This document shows, in pieces, positions 8,821 through 19,933 of a stretch of DNA of 64,000 bases. A program made the position numbers and the translations under genes. Numbering within the stretch: the first letter of the stretch is position 1; every line of letters starts with the position of its first letter. The notes beneath the pieces were generated by a model. It made no database searches. It was given only the letters and a program-made list of their open reading frames with translations, and was not told the DNA's origin. Source of the stretch: Platanthera guangdongensis (taxonomy: Eukaryota; Streptophyta; Magnoliopsida; Asparagales; Orchidaceae); contig CM077160.1 of NCBI GenBank assembly GCA_039583875.1, positions 108,825,530 to 108,889,529 of the forward strand, given 5' to 3'.

Positions 8821-11595
8821 TGGTGGAGACCAACCTAGGTCAGGACGACGAAAAATGCCCGACACTGCAGCCGACGAGATCTCTATCGTACATTTTCATT
8901 TTTTATGTTTTATTGCATTTTATTTTGCAAATTTTATATTGTCAGGTTTTAGTTGTTGCATGCCTGCGCGTGTAGCTATGTTCGTTGCACGCCTACGCGC
9001 GTAGCTACGTTTGTCGCACGCCTGCGCGCGTAGATTTGGAGTTGTATTTTTATTATATATATATATATATAAGTATACAGACATGTATATACATATATTA
9101 TATATATATATATATATATTTTATTATATAATACAATAGTCATATTTGGATCGCACCATGAAAAGCATCTGGACTGTCCGATCTTCAGGAAATGAATTCT
9201 GGCCATTGGATTCATCAAGTGTGGCCTGCAATTAAAAAAATCTCAAAAGCTGTTACTGTTCATCCCCCGATTTTTCCCGATACCCCCGTTTCCGCAGTGC
9301 TTCTCCCGCGCGCCCTCCTCTGCCGCCGCCGGCGGCCTGCCCGGCGCCCACCGGCGGGTTCGACGGCCTCCGGCGAACCCGCCGGGGGTTGTCCGGCGGC
9401 GAGCGGGCAGGGCCACCGCCCGGCGCCCACGGCGGTGGCCCTGCCCGCTCGCCGCCGGACAACCCCCGGCGGGTTCGCTGGAGGCCGGCGAACCCGCCGC
9501 GTGGGCGCCGGGCAGGCCGCCGGCGGCTCCGCCGGCGGCGGCAGAGGAGGGCGCGGGAGAAGCACTGCGGAACGGGGAGGCGGAACGGGGGCATCGGGGG
9601 GAGATTTTGGATTTTTTATTTTTGTTTTATAAAAAATAATAAGTTATTATTTAATGATTTATTAAATTATAAATTGATTTAAATAATAAGTTATAATTTA
9701 ATGATTTAATTATTTATTAAATTATTTATTAAAAAATAATAAGTTATTATTTCAGAGACGGGCAAAGCCGCGAAGCCCGCCGGAGGGGACGGGCTCCTCC
9801 GGCGGGCTTCGCCCGTCGGGGGGCGGCGAAGCGCGCCGGGGGGCTGGCGAAGCCCGCCAGGGGGCGGGCGAAGCCCGCCGGGGGGTCAAGCGGGCGAAGT
9901 CAGCTTGATTGCGGGCGAAGCCCGCAGCGACCCGCAGCGACGCATCGAGAACGGGCGAACGTCCCGGGGGGCGGGCGAGCCCGCCGGGGGGTCAAGCGGG
10001 CGAAGCCCGCAGCGACGCATCGAGAACGGGCGGAGCGACGCCCGTTCGAAGATGCTAGTATATATATAATATAAAATTACACACAATAAATATATATATA
10101 AATATATATAATGTGAGTAGATCAAGATTAATCCAGCCAGAAAAAACATGAACAAAAGCCGATTCATTTCCTCCAACCGCCCGAGACGTTTCTTCTTCCC
10201 GATTCCAGCGGAGCGTGACTAGGCTTGAATCCTGCCTCAGCGATATCGCGGCGTGCCATTAAAGGCCGTACGATGCTTTGGCGACAAAAACCCGGCCCTC
10301 CATCCGTGGCCGTCGCTCCTCCCGGACTCTCATGTGCAGGGCACAACTCTCTCCCGGCGTTTCAGCACGATCTCCTCCCTCCGGCGGTTTCTCCATCTGC
10401 CATGGCCGATAACTGTGTTTTCTTTCTTCTTTTCCGTTTTTACTATTCTGTTCAAAACCCTATAAAGGGAGATATATTTTGTATTTTTAGAGTGATTGAT
10501 GAAATATTGAAGTTAAAGATTGCTATGAGTTGTTTTCTCTCCCGTGTGAGTTGATGTGTGCTTCCTGTTAGACGATTAGTCGCGATTAAAGCTCTGTGTG
10601 AGCCATTGTAGAAGTTAGGCGTGTTTCAAGCTTCGTGTGAGATTTGATTTGGAGGATTGCTGCTTGCTGTAGAATTCCTTTTTTTGCCTGTTTTGGAGTA
10701 GGTATAGAACTGAGCTGCTCCTGTTGGAGAGTTTTAGATGAGATTGCTGCTATTATTTTGTGCAATCCTGTTTGTGAGTCTTTTGAGTTAGTTTTGGTAA
10801 TCCCGTGTGATAGTGTGTTAGGGAAGGTGAACAGTAATATTAAGTTTACTGTTCTTCTTCATTAATGTTGAACTGTTGAGTTAGGAAAATTGAGATTTTG
10901 ACTCCAGTGTGGGAATCGTGATCCACTTGAGCGTTGAGAATTTCGTGGAGTCACCGCGAGTGATAGAGATTTCGTGAGCCTCTAGTGTGAGAGCGAGTGA
11001 ATTTTAGGTGTGTTAGTTTGTGGCTTCCTTACTTTGTTGAGTGATTCCGTGGAACCACTCGTGTGTGGAGTGATTTAATTCCTTGGCTCTCGTATGCGAT
11101 AGCGGCTTACCTCAGAGCGGAGATCGAAGGTGACGAGGAGTTCCTCGCGTGATCACCATCGACTTCGAAATACAGAAGATGCCTCTTCCGTGGGTAATTG
11201 TTTCTTTCTCTTTTCCTTTGTGTGTGCCTCTTTAGTTTCTCGTAGGATAATATCCTCATTGCTGGTTTCCGCGCCGAGTTTTGTCAGCAAACGCTACGTC
11301 GAAAATTCCAACAGAAACGTATTTGGAGTTCACGATTTCCGTTGTGCTACGACAGGGGGAACGGAACGAAAGTTGCGAAATTCCTTTCCCGGATTTAAAA
11401 TTGAACCATTTTATTTAAGAAAATCATTTTAAAACAAATACGATTTTGTGTTACAAAAAAATTAGTTGCCTCATTTCTTAAAATTTGTGCAAATTTCTTT
11501 CAGAAATTTTGCAAAATAAGTTAATCATTGCATGCATTTAGGGTTTTCCTAGAAAAAACCGACAGGCGCGCAAAACTACGCGTCGTCCTACATCA
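8821..11595 (+). repeat. TE3 5' LTR (2,775 bp, carries a 0.94-kb extra segment)
   Basis: It begins TGGTGGAGACCAACC and ends CTACATCA before the primer site. The 3' LTR (TTGTGGAGACC start, CTGCATCA end) matches it at both ends once TE4 is removed, but is only about 1.83 kb. The difference is an insertion at about 9130-10070. The TATA box is at 10461-10467 (TATAAAG), with its partner at 22072-22078. Three direct copies of a CACGCCTRCGCGCGTAGCT-type word lie at 8959-9032. Confidence 0.85.
9130..10070. repeat. GC-rich palindromic insertion present only in the TE3 5' LTR
   Basis: Two GC-rich modules flank an AT-rich spacer (9610-9755, AATAATAAGTTATTA words). Module 1 (about 9262-9610) is one large inverted repeat centred near 9430, with arms built from CGCCGCCGG-type sequence and outer arms CCCCCGTTTCCGCAG. 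Module 2 (about 9755-10050) repeats GGGCGAAGCCCGC hairpins several times and a GACGCATCGAGAACGGGCG word twice. The aligned part of the 3' LTR has no such sequence. Element class unknown. Confidence 0.7.
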
Positions 11596-11597
11596 AT

Positions 11598-11609
11598 TGG
11601 TATCAGAGG
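11598..11609 (+). other. TE3 primer binding site
   Basis: TGGTATCAGAGG, two bases after the LTR end CATCA, matches the 3' end complement of initiator tRNA-Met at 11 of 12 bases. Confidence 0.8.
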
Positions 11610-11739
11610 GAGGTTCCAAAATTTTTTGTAAATTTGGGATTCGTCCTGTGTAGCATAGGAACCCGCATATCATTTTTTTTTTATTTTTTTTTAAAAAAAG
11701 AGAGATTTTTTTTTTGCATCATCATTGCATTTTACTTGT

Positions 11740-12447
11740 GTGTTTGCATACATCTGCATAGTGATAGAATGCGTCGAGTTGAGCTTGGTCAACCGAGTCG
11801 TGGAACGAAAGGGGAAGACCACCCCAGTGGTTTTTACCTTTCGGCCACCAAATGACGCATTAACGGAGAGTACATGTCGATGCGTGAAAGGTTAAAAAAC
11901 CTTAGAGTTAGGGTGAATAGTTTAGAAATATCCCTCAAGCGTCATGCCGCATCGAATTCGATATGAGCATTTTGTCCGTGCACATTACGATGTTCCTCAT
12001 CACTATGTGGAAAGATCTACCTTTAGGAGAAATCCTTATTTTTAAGATTACGACTACACTTACACACGCACTCCTATAGAGATCCTTCCAGGAAATCGTT
12101 ACGACACTTCGATAATTATACTCGATCACCGTATACCACTTCCAGAGATCGTGTTGACTCACCAACACGTTCACATTATGCTAGAGACGATCAATACGAT
12201 GACTATGGTCGTTAATATCCTCGTACCCGAGTGGATCCTATTGGTCCCTCGACACCTTATTATGAGGATAGGATTCAATATCATTCTAGTTATCGTTACT
12301 ACACGTCTCCTCCATATGAGGAATCTGAGACTGCATATGCGCGACCATCACCTTACGTTCGTAGGACACGTGATCATCCACGAGCACGACATGATTATGT
12401 TATGGACGATCATCATGACTACCCTCAAACACTCATAAAGGTCACTA
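11740..12447 (+). pseudogene. TE3 gag-like remnant, Arg/Asp/Tyr-rich
   Basis: Conceptual reading in shifting frames gives charged, Tyr-rich sequence (YTRSPYTTSRDRVDSPTRSH, YYEDRIQYHSSYRYYTSPP, YARPSPYVRRTRDH) after a short region near 11765-11850. No zinc knuckle or conserved gag fold is recognisable and the frame is broken several times. The gag call rests on position after the primer site and on composition. A hAT-like element cuts it at 12456. Confidence 0.45.
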
Positions 12448-12455
12448 TCGTCAAG

Positions 12456-13386
12456 CAGTGTTTGTTAGATATCGGCCGACATGTCCGACAAGTCGGCCGA
12501 TATAAAGGTTTTGGGTGCAAACCGCAACGAAACCGATTTGTTTGACAAAATTTTCATTTTGTATAAAAACGGCGATATATCCCTAACCCGATATTTCGGT
12601 TATTATATTTAATATATAAAAAAACAAAGTTCACGGGACCCATATTTTTCTACTTCACGAGTCCATTTCACGCATTCGTCATTTCTCGCTCTGCTCTAAA
12701 TTTTACGGGAGAGTCGCTCTGGCGGAGTGGTCGACACTCGACAGCTCCTCCGGTGATGAGGCAACAGATCGGCATCGCAGGCGAGGAGTAGACGACGACG
12801 CCGAGCTTTCTACGAATTGGCATCGCAGGCGAGGACACGAGGAGTCGATGTCGGGCTTTAGGGTTTCTGCTACTTCACTCACTGAAGGCCCCCTTCTTCT
12901 TTCTTATTTCTTCTTTTTTCTGCGACAATTGAGAGTTTTATTTGAGTTATTATATGATCAAGTCATAAGTTTAAAAGTTTTATTAACTTGTGTTACTGTA
13001 AGATTCTTATTTATACTATAGTTATGTTTCTTTCTTGCAATAACTAAGTTTATAACTTTTCTTGTGAAAATCTACATGATTTTTGTTTCTCTTGTATTAA
13101 GAAAAACTCACTTGTAACTTTACATAATTACATGAGATTCTCCTTTATCTTTCAAAATTATTTCAAAAAAATGTTATAAATACTTATTTGTCTATACATT
13201 GCTATAGTTATTTGTCTGCATATTTTACTTATTTGCAAAAAATATGTTTATAAATAATGTAATCTTTATTTAAATATTAAAATCTGATATTGTAAAATAT
13301 CCCCGATATATATCCCCCGCAATCCGATATAAACGACATTTCAAACCCAAACGACATGAACCCGACATCCGACATCTACAACCTTG
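12456..13386. mobile_element. hAT-like non-autonomous element (931 bp)
   Basis: It is flanked by the 8-bp duplication TCGTCAAG (12448-12455 and 13387-13394). Ends are CAGTGTTTGTTAGAT and, on the opposite strand, CAAGGTTGTAGATGTCGG. The ends carry CGACATGTCC words and CCGATATAT segments, also seen in the element at 62895. The interior has a GC-rich stretch (12720-12880) that may be captured host sequence. No transposase frame. Confidence 0.75.
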
Positions 13387-13394
13387 TCGTCAAG

Positions 13395-14640
13395 AGTACA
13401 TCACACCTAGTGATCTTCCGAGTGTTCTGAAGGTGAACATGATGATAGACTTTAAGGGTCAGCAAGAGCATTCCACCGCCCACACTAGAGAGACGTCACC
13501 CACTCTGTCTGATATTCTAATACAGGATGTGTGGAGTCAACCCCCACGGTGAGTCTGCTCCACTTAGTGAGCTTGTCCTTGATTCTATATCTACTAGCTC
13601 TCTTTTGAGTGTAGATTCCTTGCCCACTTCACCTGGTGGTGCACCGAGTCACATCGCCACACCCAATGGCGCATCGAGTCACGTCACCACACCTGATAGC
13701 GCACCGAGTGACATTACGATTGGGAACCGAGAGTTTAGTAATGATCTTGAGGTCGTCACCCCTACCCTATCTGGGAGTATGACCCCGTCTGATGGTTCAT
13801 TTTTGGAGGACCATCACTCGACTGATAGGTCATTTGATGACCCTCCTATGGAGCCTCCAGATGAGCCCCCTCGTCTTTATGTGGATGAGCTTTATCTGAG
13901 TAGTACCCTTATAGGTTTTAAGACATGGATGCCTGCTCCATTGTTGTCATTGATGTCGAAAGTGTTTCAGCGTGATGTTTTGAGTGTGACATCTATATAT
14001 TAGGGCTTGAGCATAGCCATCGGGTCACTCACACTCTAGATGAATTATGGACGTACCACTTCCTGTTGACCATCCGCATTTGCGATGAGTTTTCAGATGT
14101 CCCACCTGGTGAGCCTCCCGATGCTCACTTCCCCTTAGTCCATTTATCACGATTGTCACACTTCGTGCACAATTATCTGAGAGCACTCCATCTGTTTTTT
14201 GGAGCTTATGTATGTACGCGTCACATTTGCGACGAATTTTATTATACTCCTCCCGGTGAATCCCCAGATGAACCACATATGGGTTCTCCGCACATTTGAG
14301 ATGTATCTATCCTTAGTATCACCATCTAGTTTGAGGGTGCACTCGTCGATTTGTTGACACTTATCACCCGCACCTACAGAGACAGTCCGCACATCATGTT
14401 TGACACACCTGATCACTGATGTCTCTGATTTGCACTTGAGTGTTCATCGCCCCCACGATGAATTCTTTTATGATCCACCATCTGAGTCTCTTGATCATGT
14501 ACCTCTCTCAGAAGTTGCTCTTGGTATCTGAAATCATCGATTTGTGCTGTAGTCGTATTAGTAGTTCATTTATTGCATTTGCATGATTTGCATAAAAAAA
14601 ATTTTGAACGGAAAATTGCATAGTACAATTGATTTTATGC
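13395..14640 (+). pseudogene. TE3 internal region, Ser/Thr/Pro-rich degenerate frame
   Basis: The longest frame is 13527-14003 (158 residues), beginning MCGVNPHGESAPLSELVLDS. Its coding part has three diverged copies of a 12-residue period around GAPSHIATPNGA. No conserved domain was recognised. Given its place between the gag-like and integrase remnants it is probably decayed retroelement sequence. From 14004 to 14640 nothing reads cleanly, although PPGEPPDAH-like phrases recur. Confidence 0.4.
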
Positions 14641-14644
14641 AACT

Positions 14645-15200
14645 CAAGTTAACAAGCATAAAAGAGCTACTAGTTTTAAAATGGATGACTTGGTTATGGT
14701 TCGGTTAGATCCGGAATGGTTACCTTCTGGTACCGTAAAGAAGCTAGCTACCATAGGACTGGGCCATTTCGAGTAGTAAATCGGATCGGGCAAAACGCGT
14801 ATGAACTTAAGATGCCTTCCGTTCGGGAAGTAAATCATATTTTTAACGTAGCTAATCTGACTTTATTCCCCGATGATCCACGTGAGTCTTTAGAATTTTC
14901 ATTGTCTTCTCATCCATTTGTTTCTTCTGGGTTGGTGAGTGAAAGTGAGAGCCACATTCAGTACATACCGACATTCATTCCGCTACTGACACTTCCATCG
15001 TAGTTCCTTCTGTTTTCACTGCTAGTTTCAGGTTGAGTATGGACACCAGGAGATTATTCGATTCCAGTTCACGAGCAGATATTGGATGACGTGACAGTGA
15101 CCGCTACTGATGATGGTTTTCATAGATACTTGGTTCATTGGCATGGATGTTGATTTCTCCCGCACTACCGCTTGGAGCACTCACCAGAGATGAGTGATTT
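14645..15200 (+). pseudogene. TE3 integrase C-terminal and chromodomain-like relic
   Basis: Readable phrases follow the chromovirus integrase tail: KMDDLVMVRLDPEWLPSGT, then NRIGQNAYELKMPS, HIFNVANLTLF and, after breaks, EQILDDVTVTATDD with HRYLVHWHG, which resembles a chromodomain start. Two adjacent stop codons near 14775 and later frameshifts rule out function. The integrase core and everything upstream to gag are absent. Confidence 0.7.
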
Positions 15201-15479
15201 CGAGAGGGGGAGAGTTGTGGAGACCAACCTAGGTCAGGAGGACGACGAAATATGCCCGACACTAGCAACCCGACGGGATCTTATCGACCCTACGAAAGTA
15301 TGCAATATTTCATTTTTTTTATGTTTTATTGCATTTATTTGCAAATTTTATGTTGTCAAGTTTTAGTTGTTGCACGCCTGCGCGCGTAGCTATGTTCGTT
15401 CTTCTGCACGCCTACGCGCGTAGCTATGTTTGTGTGCACGCCTGCGCGCGTAGCTTTGGAGTTTTATTTGCATTAATAA

Positions 15480-15530
15480 TATATATATATATATATATTA
15501 TATATACAATATATATATATATATATAAAT
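15480..15530. repeat. AT microsatellite in the TE3 3' LTR
   Basis: TATA-rich tract next to the TE4 target site. The matching tract in the 5' LTR is at 9052-9120, and a CA/TA tract (21691-21722) follows TE4. Confidence 0.8.
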
Positions 15531-15535
15531 TTACA

Positions 15536-17294
15536 TGTTTACCCCAAAAATCAGTGATCCCTGCCATGGTAGTCAGCTTGCTAGTCGCGACCTGCTCCAG
15601 ATTCTCCCTGGAGGTCGCGACCAGTCAGTATGGGCGGACAAACTTCTCTGTCCGCCCAGGCCGCGCGGCTAGGGCGGTCTCGCCAGTCTGACCGCCCAGG
15701 TCGCGCAACAGCCGCCTGTTCTGCAGGGGGTGCAGACTGCTTCCTCAATCCACCCCTGCAGGCCGCGCGGTTTGGTCAGCTAACTGCATCATGGTTTCCC
15801 CCATTCCGACAGCTGAACTACCCAACTGCGGCGGACTCAGATTCCTAGCCGCCGAGACCGCCATTTAGCCGCATGCTCGGCAGGAGTCGGTCCACCAGCC
15901 ACAGTACTAGGCGACCTGTTTCCAGGCCGCTCGACGCCAGGCGACCTGCCTCCAGGTCGCCCAACAACGACAACTCTCTAGGTCGTCCATCAACAGGTGC
16001 GTCCTACTCCATTTCAGTCCGCCCGGCAGTAGGCGACCTGCCCTCAAGGTCGCCAACAAGGGCGATAACCTCCAGGCTGCCCAGCAGGGGCGACAAGCCT
16101 TCCCATCCGACAGGAGGCGAACTTCAGCGACGGCGGCGACCTACGTCTTCAGTCCGCCAGGTCGCCCAGTCAGTTAACTCACCCTACAGTTCGCAGACTC
16201 TCTCAGTCCGCCCAAGGATCATGGATCAGCTCCGTCAATCCACAAACATCTTGCGGACTCGTCTTCAGTCCGCCAGATCGTCAACTCACCCAGAGAAGCC
16301 TCCAGCAATGGCGGACTCGTCTTGTCCGTCGCGGGCTGGGCGGACTCTTCCAGTCCGCCACTAAGTCGAGCTTACTACCAGCACGGTTCCTTGTAGCAAA
16401 GGCGGGCTCACTGCGCAGTCCGCTGCTCGACTTTCCAACCGCCTTTCCAGTAAGAGGCGGACTACTCCTCAGCCCGCACACCTTGGCGCGGGCTCACTCG
16501 GCACAGCAGAGGCAGACTCGTCCCAGTCCGCCAAGCAGCAGATCAACTCCAGACGTCCCTGACCGCGCGACCTGGCGCGGACTCCGCGGATTCCAAGTCT
16601 ACTCGCACAAATCACCGACTCACCGGGGGTGACGTTACCAAAAGCTGTTACCTCCTCGGGCCTATAAATAGCCCCCATACCTCTCATTATGGAGGACAGA
16701 GACACAAGGGCAACTTCCGGCATGGTCAAGCATCAGACCTTGCGGACTCCGCTTTCTAGCCCGCGCGGCCTGCCGACCTTCTCTTCTCAATCCGCGCGGT
16801 CTCCTCTGGCATCTTCTTTCCTTAGCCGTCAGCTTCCCCTATGTACCATTTATTTGCTTTCCATGTAAAGGTGCAACTCAAGCTGTAATAACTGAATATT
16901 AATCAAAGGAAAGTCCGTCGCAAGAGTGACATTTAAGCCGCGACGGTCGAAGTCTGTTGTTGCCGCTGCTAGCGGCCCCATCTTCTTCTCAACTCATTTC
17001 TCTCGGCAACAACCTGCAAACACAACCATCAAAGTAACCGTCTGCTCGATAAATCCTGATCAACCTTCCCACTCGGATCAACAACCTCCTTTCCTCTCCT
17101 CTATCCCCGCATCCCTTGATCAAGCACTTGCTCCACTCTCGAGCACTCAGAAGCTTTTCCTTGCATCCTCAAAAACCTCTCTGTTATCCCCACAACCTCC
17201 TTCTTTAATCATCCTTGCTTGTGAGACCGAACACACCCGTTAGCTGATGGTGCTCGCGACAACCTTCTCCTCTCTCCGTTTCCGCGCATCAACA
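15536..17294 (+). repeat. TE4 5' LTR
   Basis: TGTTTACCCC...GCATCAACA. TATAAATA lies at 16663-16670. Much of the U3 side (15590-16640) is made of short GTCGCC, GCGGACTC and GTCCGCC words and CGCGCGG motifs, the same word style as the copia leaders in this window. The following internal sequence GTTAACACG is not a standard Met primer site. Confidence 0.85.
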
Positions 17295-17347
17295 GTTAAC
17301 ACGCGGCCTTCAGATCTCGAACGGACGGTGAAAGTCGACGGTTACTC

Positions 17348-18103
17348 ATGTCAGACCGCCAACCCCCTCAAAACATTCCTCCTACCAGCGAAGACGCTCT
17401 CTGGGAAGCCCTCTTGCTGACGCGTCGGAAAACTGCCCGGCAGATCGCGACGATCAACGACACCCTTGTCACTATAATACAGCGACTAGACTCGCAACCT
17501 GCAGCAGCGCCGGTTACTACAGTCAACCCAGCAGTGGGGAATCCACATTCTTATCAGCCAACTTTTCTGCCAGTTGATCCTTATACCAATCCGGCAAGTT
17601 ACCCATCTAGGTAGGCCGCAGTCCCTTTGCAGTTTCCAGTTGCCAAACAAAGGGAGAGTTTCTGCAAACTCAGTCCTCAAACCACCGCTTGCTCTTCTAA
17701 TCACCAAAGAAAATCGCCTGAATTTTCCACTAAGAGGAAAAGAGGCCCAGAAGCTTTGCTCCATACCAGGCAATCCCCAAAGTCACCCCCAAAGGGTCTT
17801 CAATCACGAGTAAAGAGAGGAAAGAATTTCCGACGTCATCAGCGTCTCTTCCCAAGCAAAAAATCTGAGGTTGATAGCACAATGGGTGAGGCAACTCATG
17901 TCATGAAGGGCAAACCAAGCGACGAGGGGTCTTCTCAGCTCGCTGCTCAAAAGGTCAAAGACTCTTACCAATTCTGTCAATATCACAGAGAAAAGGGTCA
18001 TGCAACAGAAGACTGCAGAGCTCTTCGACAACTGGTAAAGAAAATGTTGAAGGAGGGTAAATATCAACATTTGTTCCAGAAGGATAACCCATCTCATCCA
18101 TAA
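17348..18103 (+). pseudogene. TE4 gag with one in-frame TAG
   Basis: One frame runs from ATG 17348 to TAA 18103, interrupted only by TAG at 17612-17614 (88 codons, stop, then the rest in the same frame with an ATG at 17627). The C-terminal part has the CX2HX4-5HX4C-type knuckle FCQYHREKGHATEDC followed by basic helix RQLVKKMLKEGKY, typical of Tat/Ogre/Retand-lineage gag. The N-terminal half (WEALLLTRRKTARQIATIN) is poorly conserved. The product would package RNA. It is shorter than full Tat gag proteins. The stop may be a mutation or a readthrough site; nothing here decides. Confidence 0.7.
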
Positions 18104-19100
18104 GTCTCAAAAGACAAAAGGAGGCAGCCGACTTTTTTGCCTAAAAGTCCCCAAAGTCCTCGCAACCATGGCCGGTTATCTTTACCTTGCATTCTTCAAG
18201 CATTTTTTCTTTCTAAAAACGCTTCTAAGTGTTGTTTTCTTCATTTCAATAAAGTTTACGTCAGAGATCCCATACTGACACATTTCCCTTTTTGGAGTGC
18301 TTCATCCTCTATTTTCTCTTTGCCAAAGATATCTCTGAACCACCGAGATATCACCGAGTCTTGTTGTTTCCTTCTATAGATTGTTCTCGGGCTTAAGGCC
18401 ACGATGACCACATATAGTGGGGAGTGTTCGCGTATGTGCAGTGGGTGCCGCTCAATCTATAAGGTGAACTTCAAGACTTCGGATCCTAGCCGGTATCTAA
18501 CACACAGCGGTTATCAAAGGAGGTCTCATGTGTTAGCTCTGTTGTGCTTCGCAAGGGATACATTACAGTTACGATGATTTTTGCTTGACAAGCAATGAAG
18601 ATCAAGTGTAGCCTTGTCTCTTTGATCATCTCATTATTGTAATAGTCAAATACTCTATGGTACTTTCAATCCGTGCTTTCGCGGGGCCCACAACTCCGCT
18701 GATCACTCCACAGACTGGCAATAGGCCACTTGGCGCATCTAGTCTAGTTGATCAGCGATGTCTGTAACCCGAGGCAAGAGAGCAGTGTATCTACCGTTTC
18801 CTTCTTAGGATTTTGTGCATGTCTCCCTTTTGTGACTTTTCAAGGGAATGTGGCTAGTCCGCTCTAGGTAGGACTACACCCTAGATGATTTTTCTTAGGC
18901 AAGCGATGCATAAGACCCATGGGTGATCTCCTGTGGCACCATCCAGTCTTTTTTGGGTCATCTTCGTGTGTAGTCCTCTTTTTCATTTTGCCTTCTTACA
19001 GGTTAACATGTTAAGTCCGACCTATCAAAAGGATTTGCAACATCTATTTTACTTATGCTCATTTTATATGTATTGCTTACATGAAGCTCTATCAGATGAT
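18104..19100 (+). other. TE4 noncoding internal region
   Basis: No frame above background and no recognised domain. It contains short CT-rich stretches and CTAGATGATTTTTCTTAGGC-like words near 18880. It acts as a long 3' untranslated part of the element. Confidence 0.5.
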
Positions 19101-19730
19101 AACTTGCAAGTTCCTTTCAGATACTTGCAGCTTACTTTCATATATCATATCTACTTCTAACTCCTTTCTTGCAGAGTTCAGCAGATGCTTGCAATTTCCT
19201 TCAGGTACTTGCAGCTTACTTTCATATATCATATCTGTTTCTAACTACTTTTTTGCAGAGTTTAGCAGGTACTTGCAAGTTCCTTTCAGGTACTTGCAGC
19301 TTACTTTCATATATCATATCTGCTTCTAACTCTTTTCTTGCAGAGTTCAACAGATGCTTGCAAGTTCCCTTCAGGTACCTGCAGCTTACTTTCATATATC
19401 ACATCTGCTTCTAACTCCTTTCTTGCAGAGTTCAGCAGGTACTTGCAAGTTCCTTTCACGTACTTGCAACTTACTTTCCATATATCATATTTGCTTCTAA
19501 CTCTTTTCTTGCAGAGTTCAGCAGATACCTGCAAGTTCCCATCAGGTACTTGCAGCTTACTTTCGTATATATCATCATATCAGCGTATGACTTCTCTTTT
19601 GCAGAAACTAGCAGACGCTTGCAAGTTCCCTTCAGGTACTTACAACTTATTTTTCTTTCACGCATTTCACTTACTCTTCCTAGTGCAGAGGATAGCAGGT
19701 GCTTGTAAGCCTCCATAAGGCAATTCAGGT
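19101..19730 (+). repeat. Tandem array, about 8 copies of an ~85-bp unit (TE4 3' region)
   Basis: Units begin near 19101, 19187, 19272, 19357, 19441, 19528, 19619 and 19704. Each has CTTGCAAGTTCC, CAGGTACTTGCAGCTTAC, TTTCATATATCATATC and TTTCTTGCAGAGTTCAGCAG. The last two units are diverged or truncated. Tandem repeats in this position are known from Tat/Ogre elements. Confidence 0.9.
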
Positions 19731-19933
19731 ACCCACAAAGTGTACCCTCTTTCTTTGCTTGCATTAACTTTGCCTTTGCAAAAGAAATATAGGCATTGTC
19801 ATACCCCTTTTAAGGAGAGACATCATGTTCTATCTCTCCTTACCTCTTATTTTCTCTAAGGGGTGGATCACGATTTTCGTGGGTCTTCTACTTTTTCGAA
19901 GTTCCCTCGGGACTTAAAAAAGTGTGGGGATTA

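Noticed and set aside
9192..9682. Gly/Arg/Pro-rich frames on both strands
   Set aside because: They read through the GC-rich inverted repeat on either strand; no codon structure or domain.
17612..17614. TAG in TE4 gag as proof of programmed readthrough
   Set aside because: A single copy cannot separate a mutation from a regulated stop; kept only as a question.
19101..19730. CRISPR-like array
   Set aside because: Units are contiguous 85-bp tandem repeats without unique spacers, in a plant retroelement.
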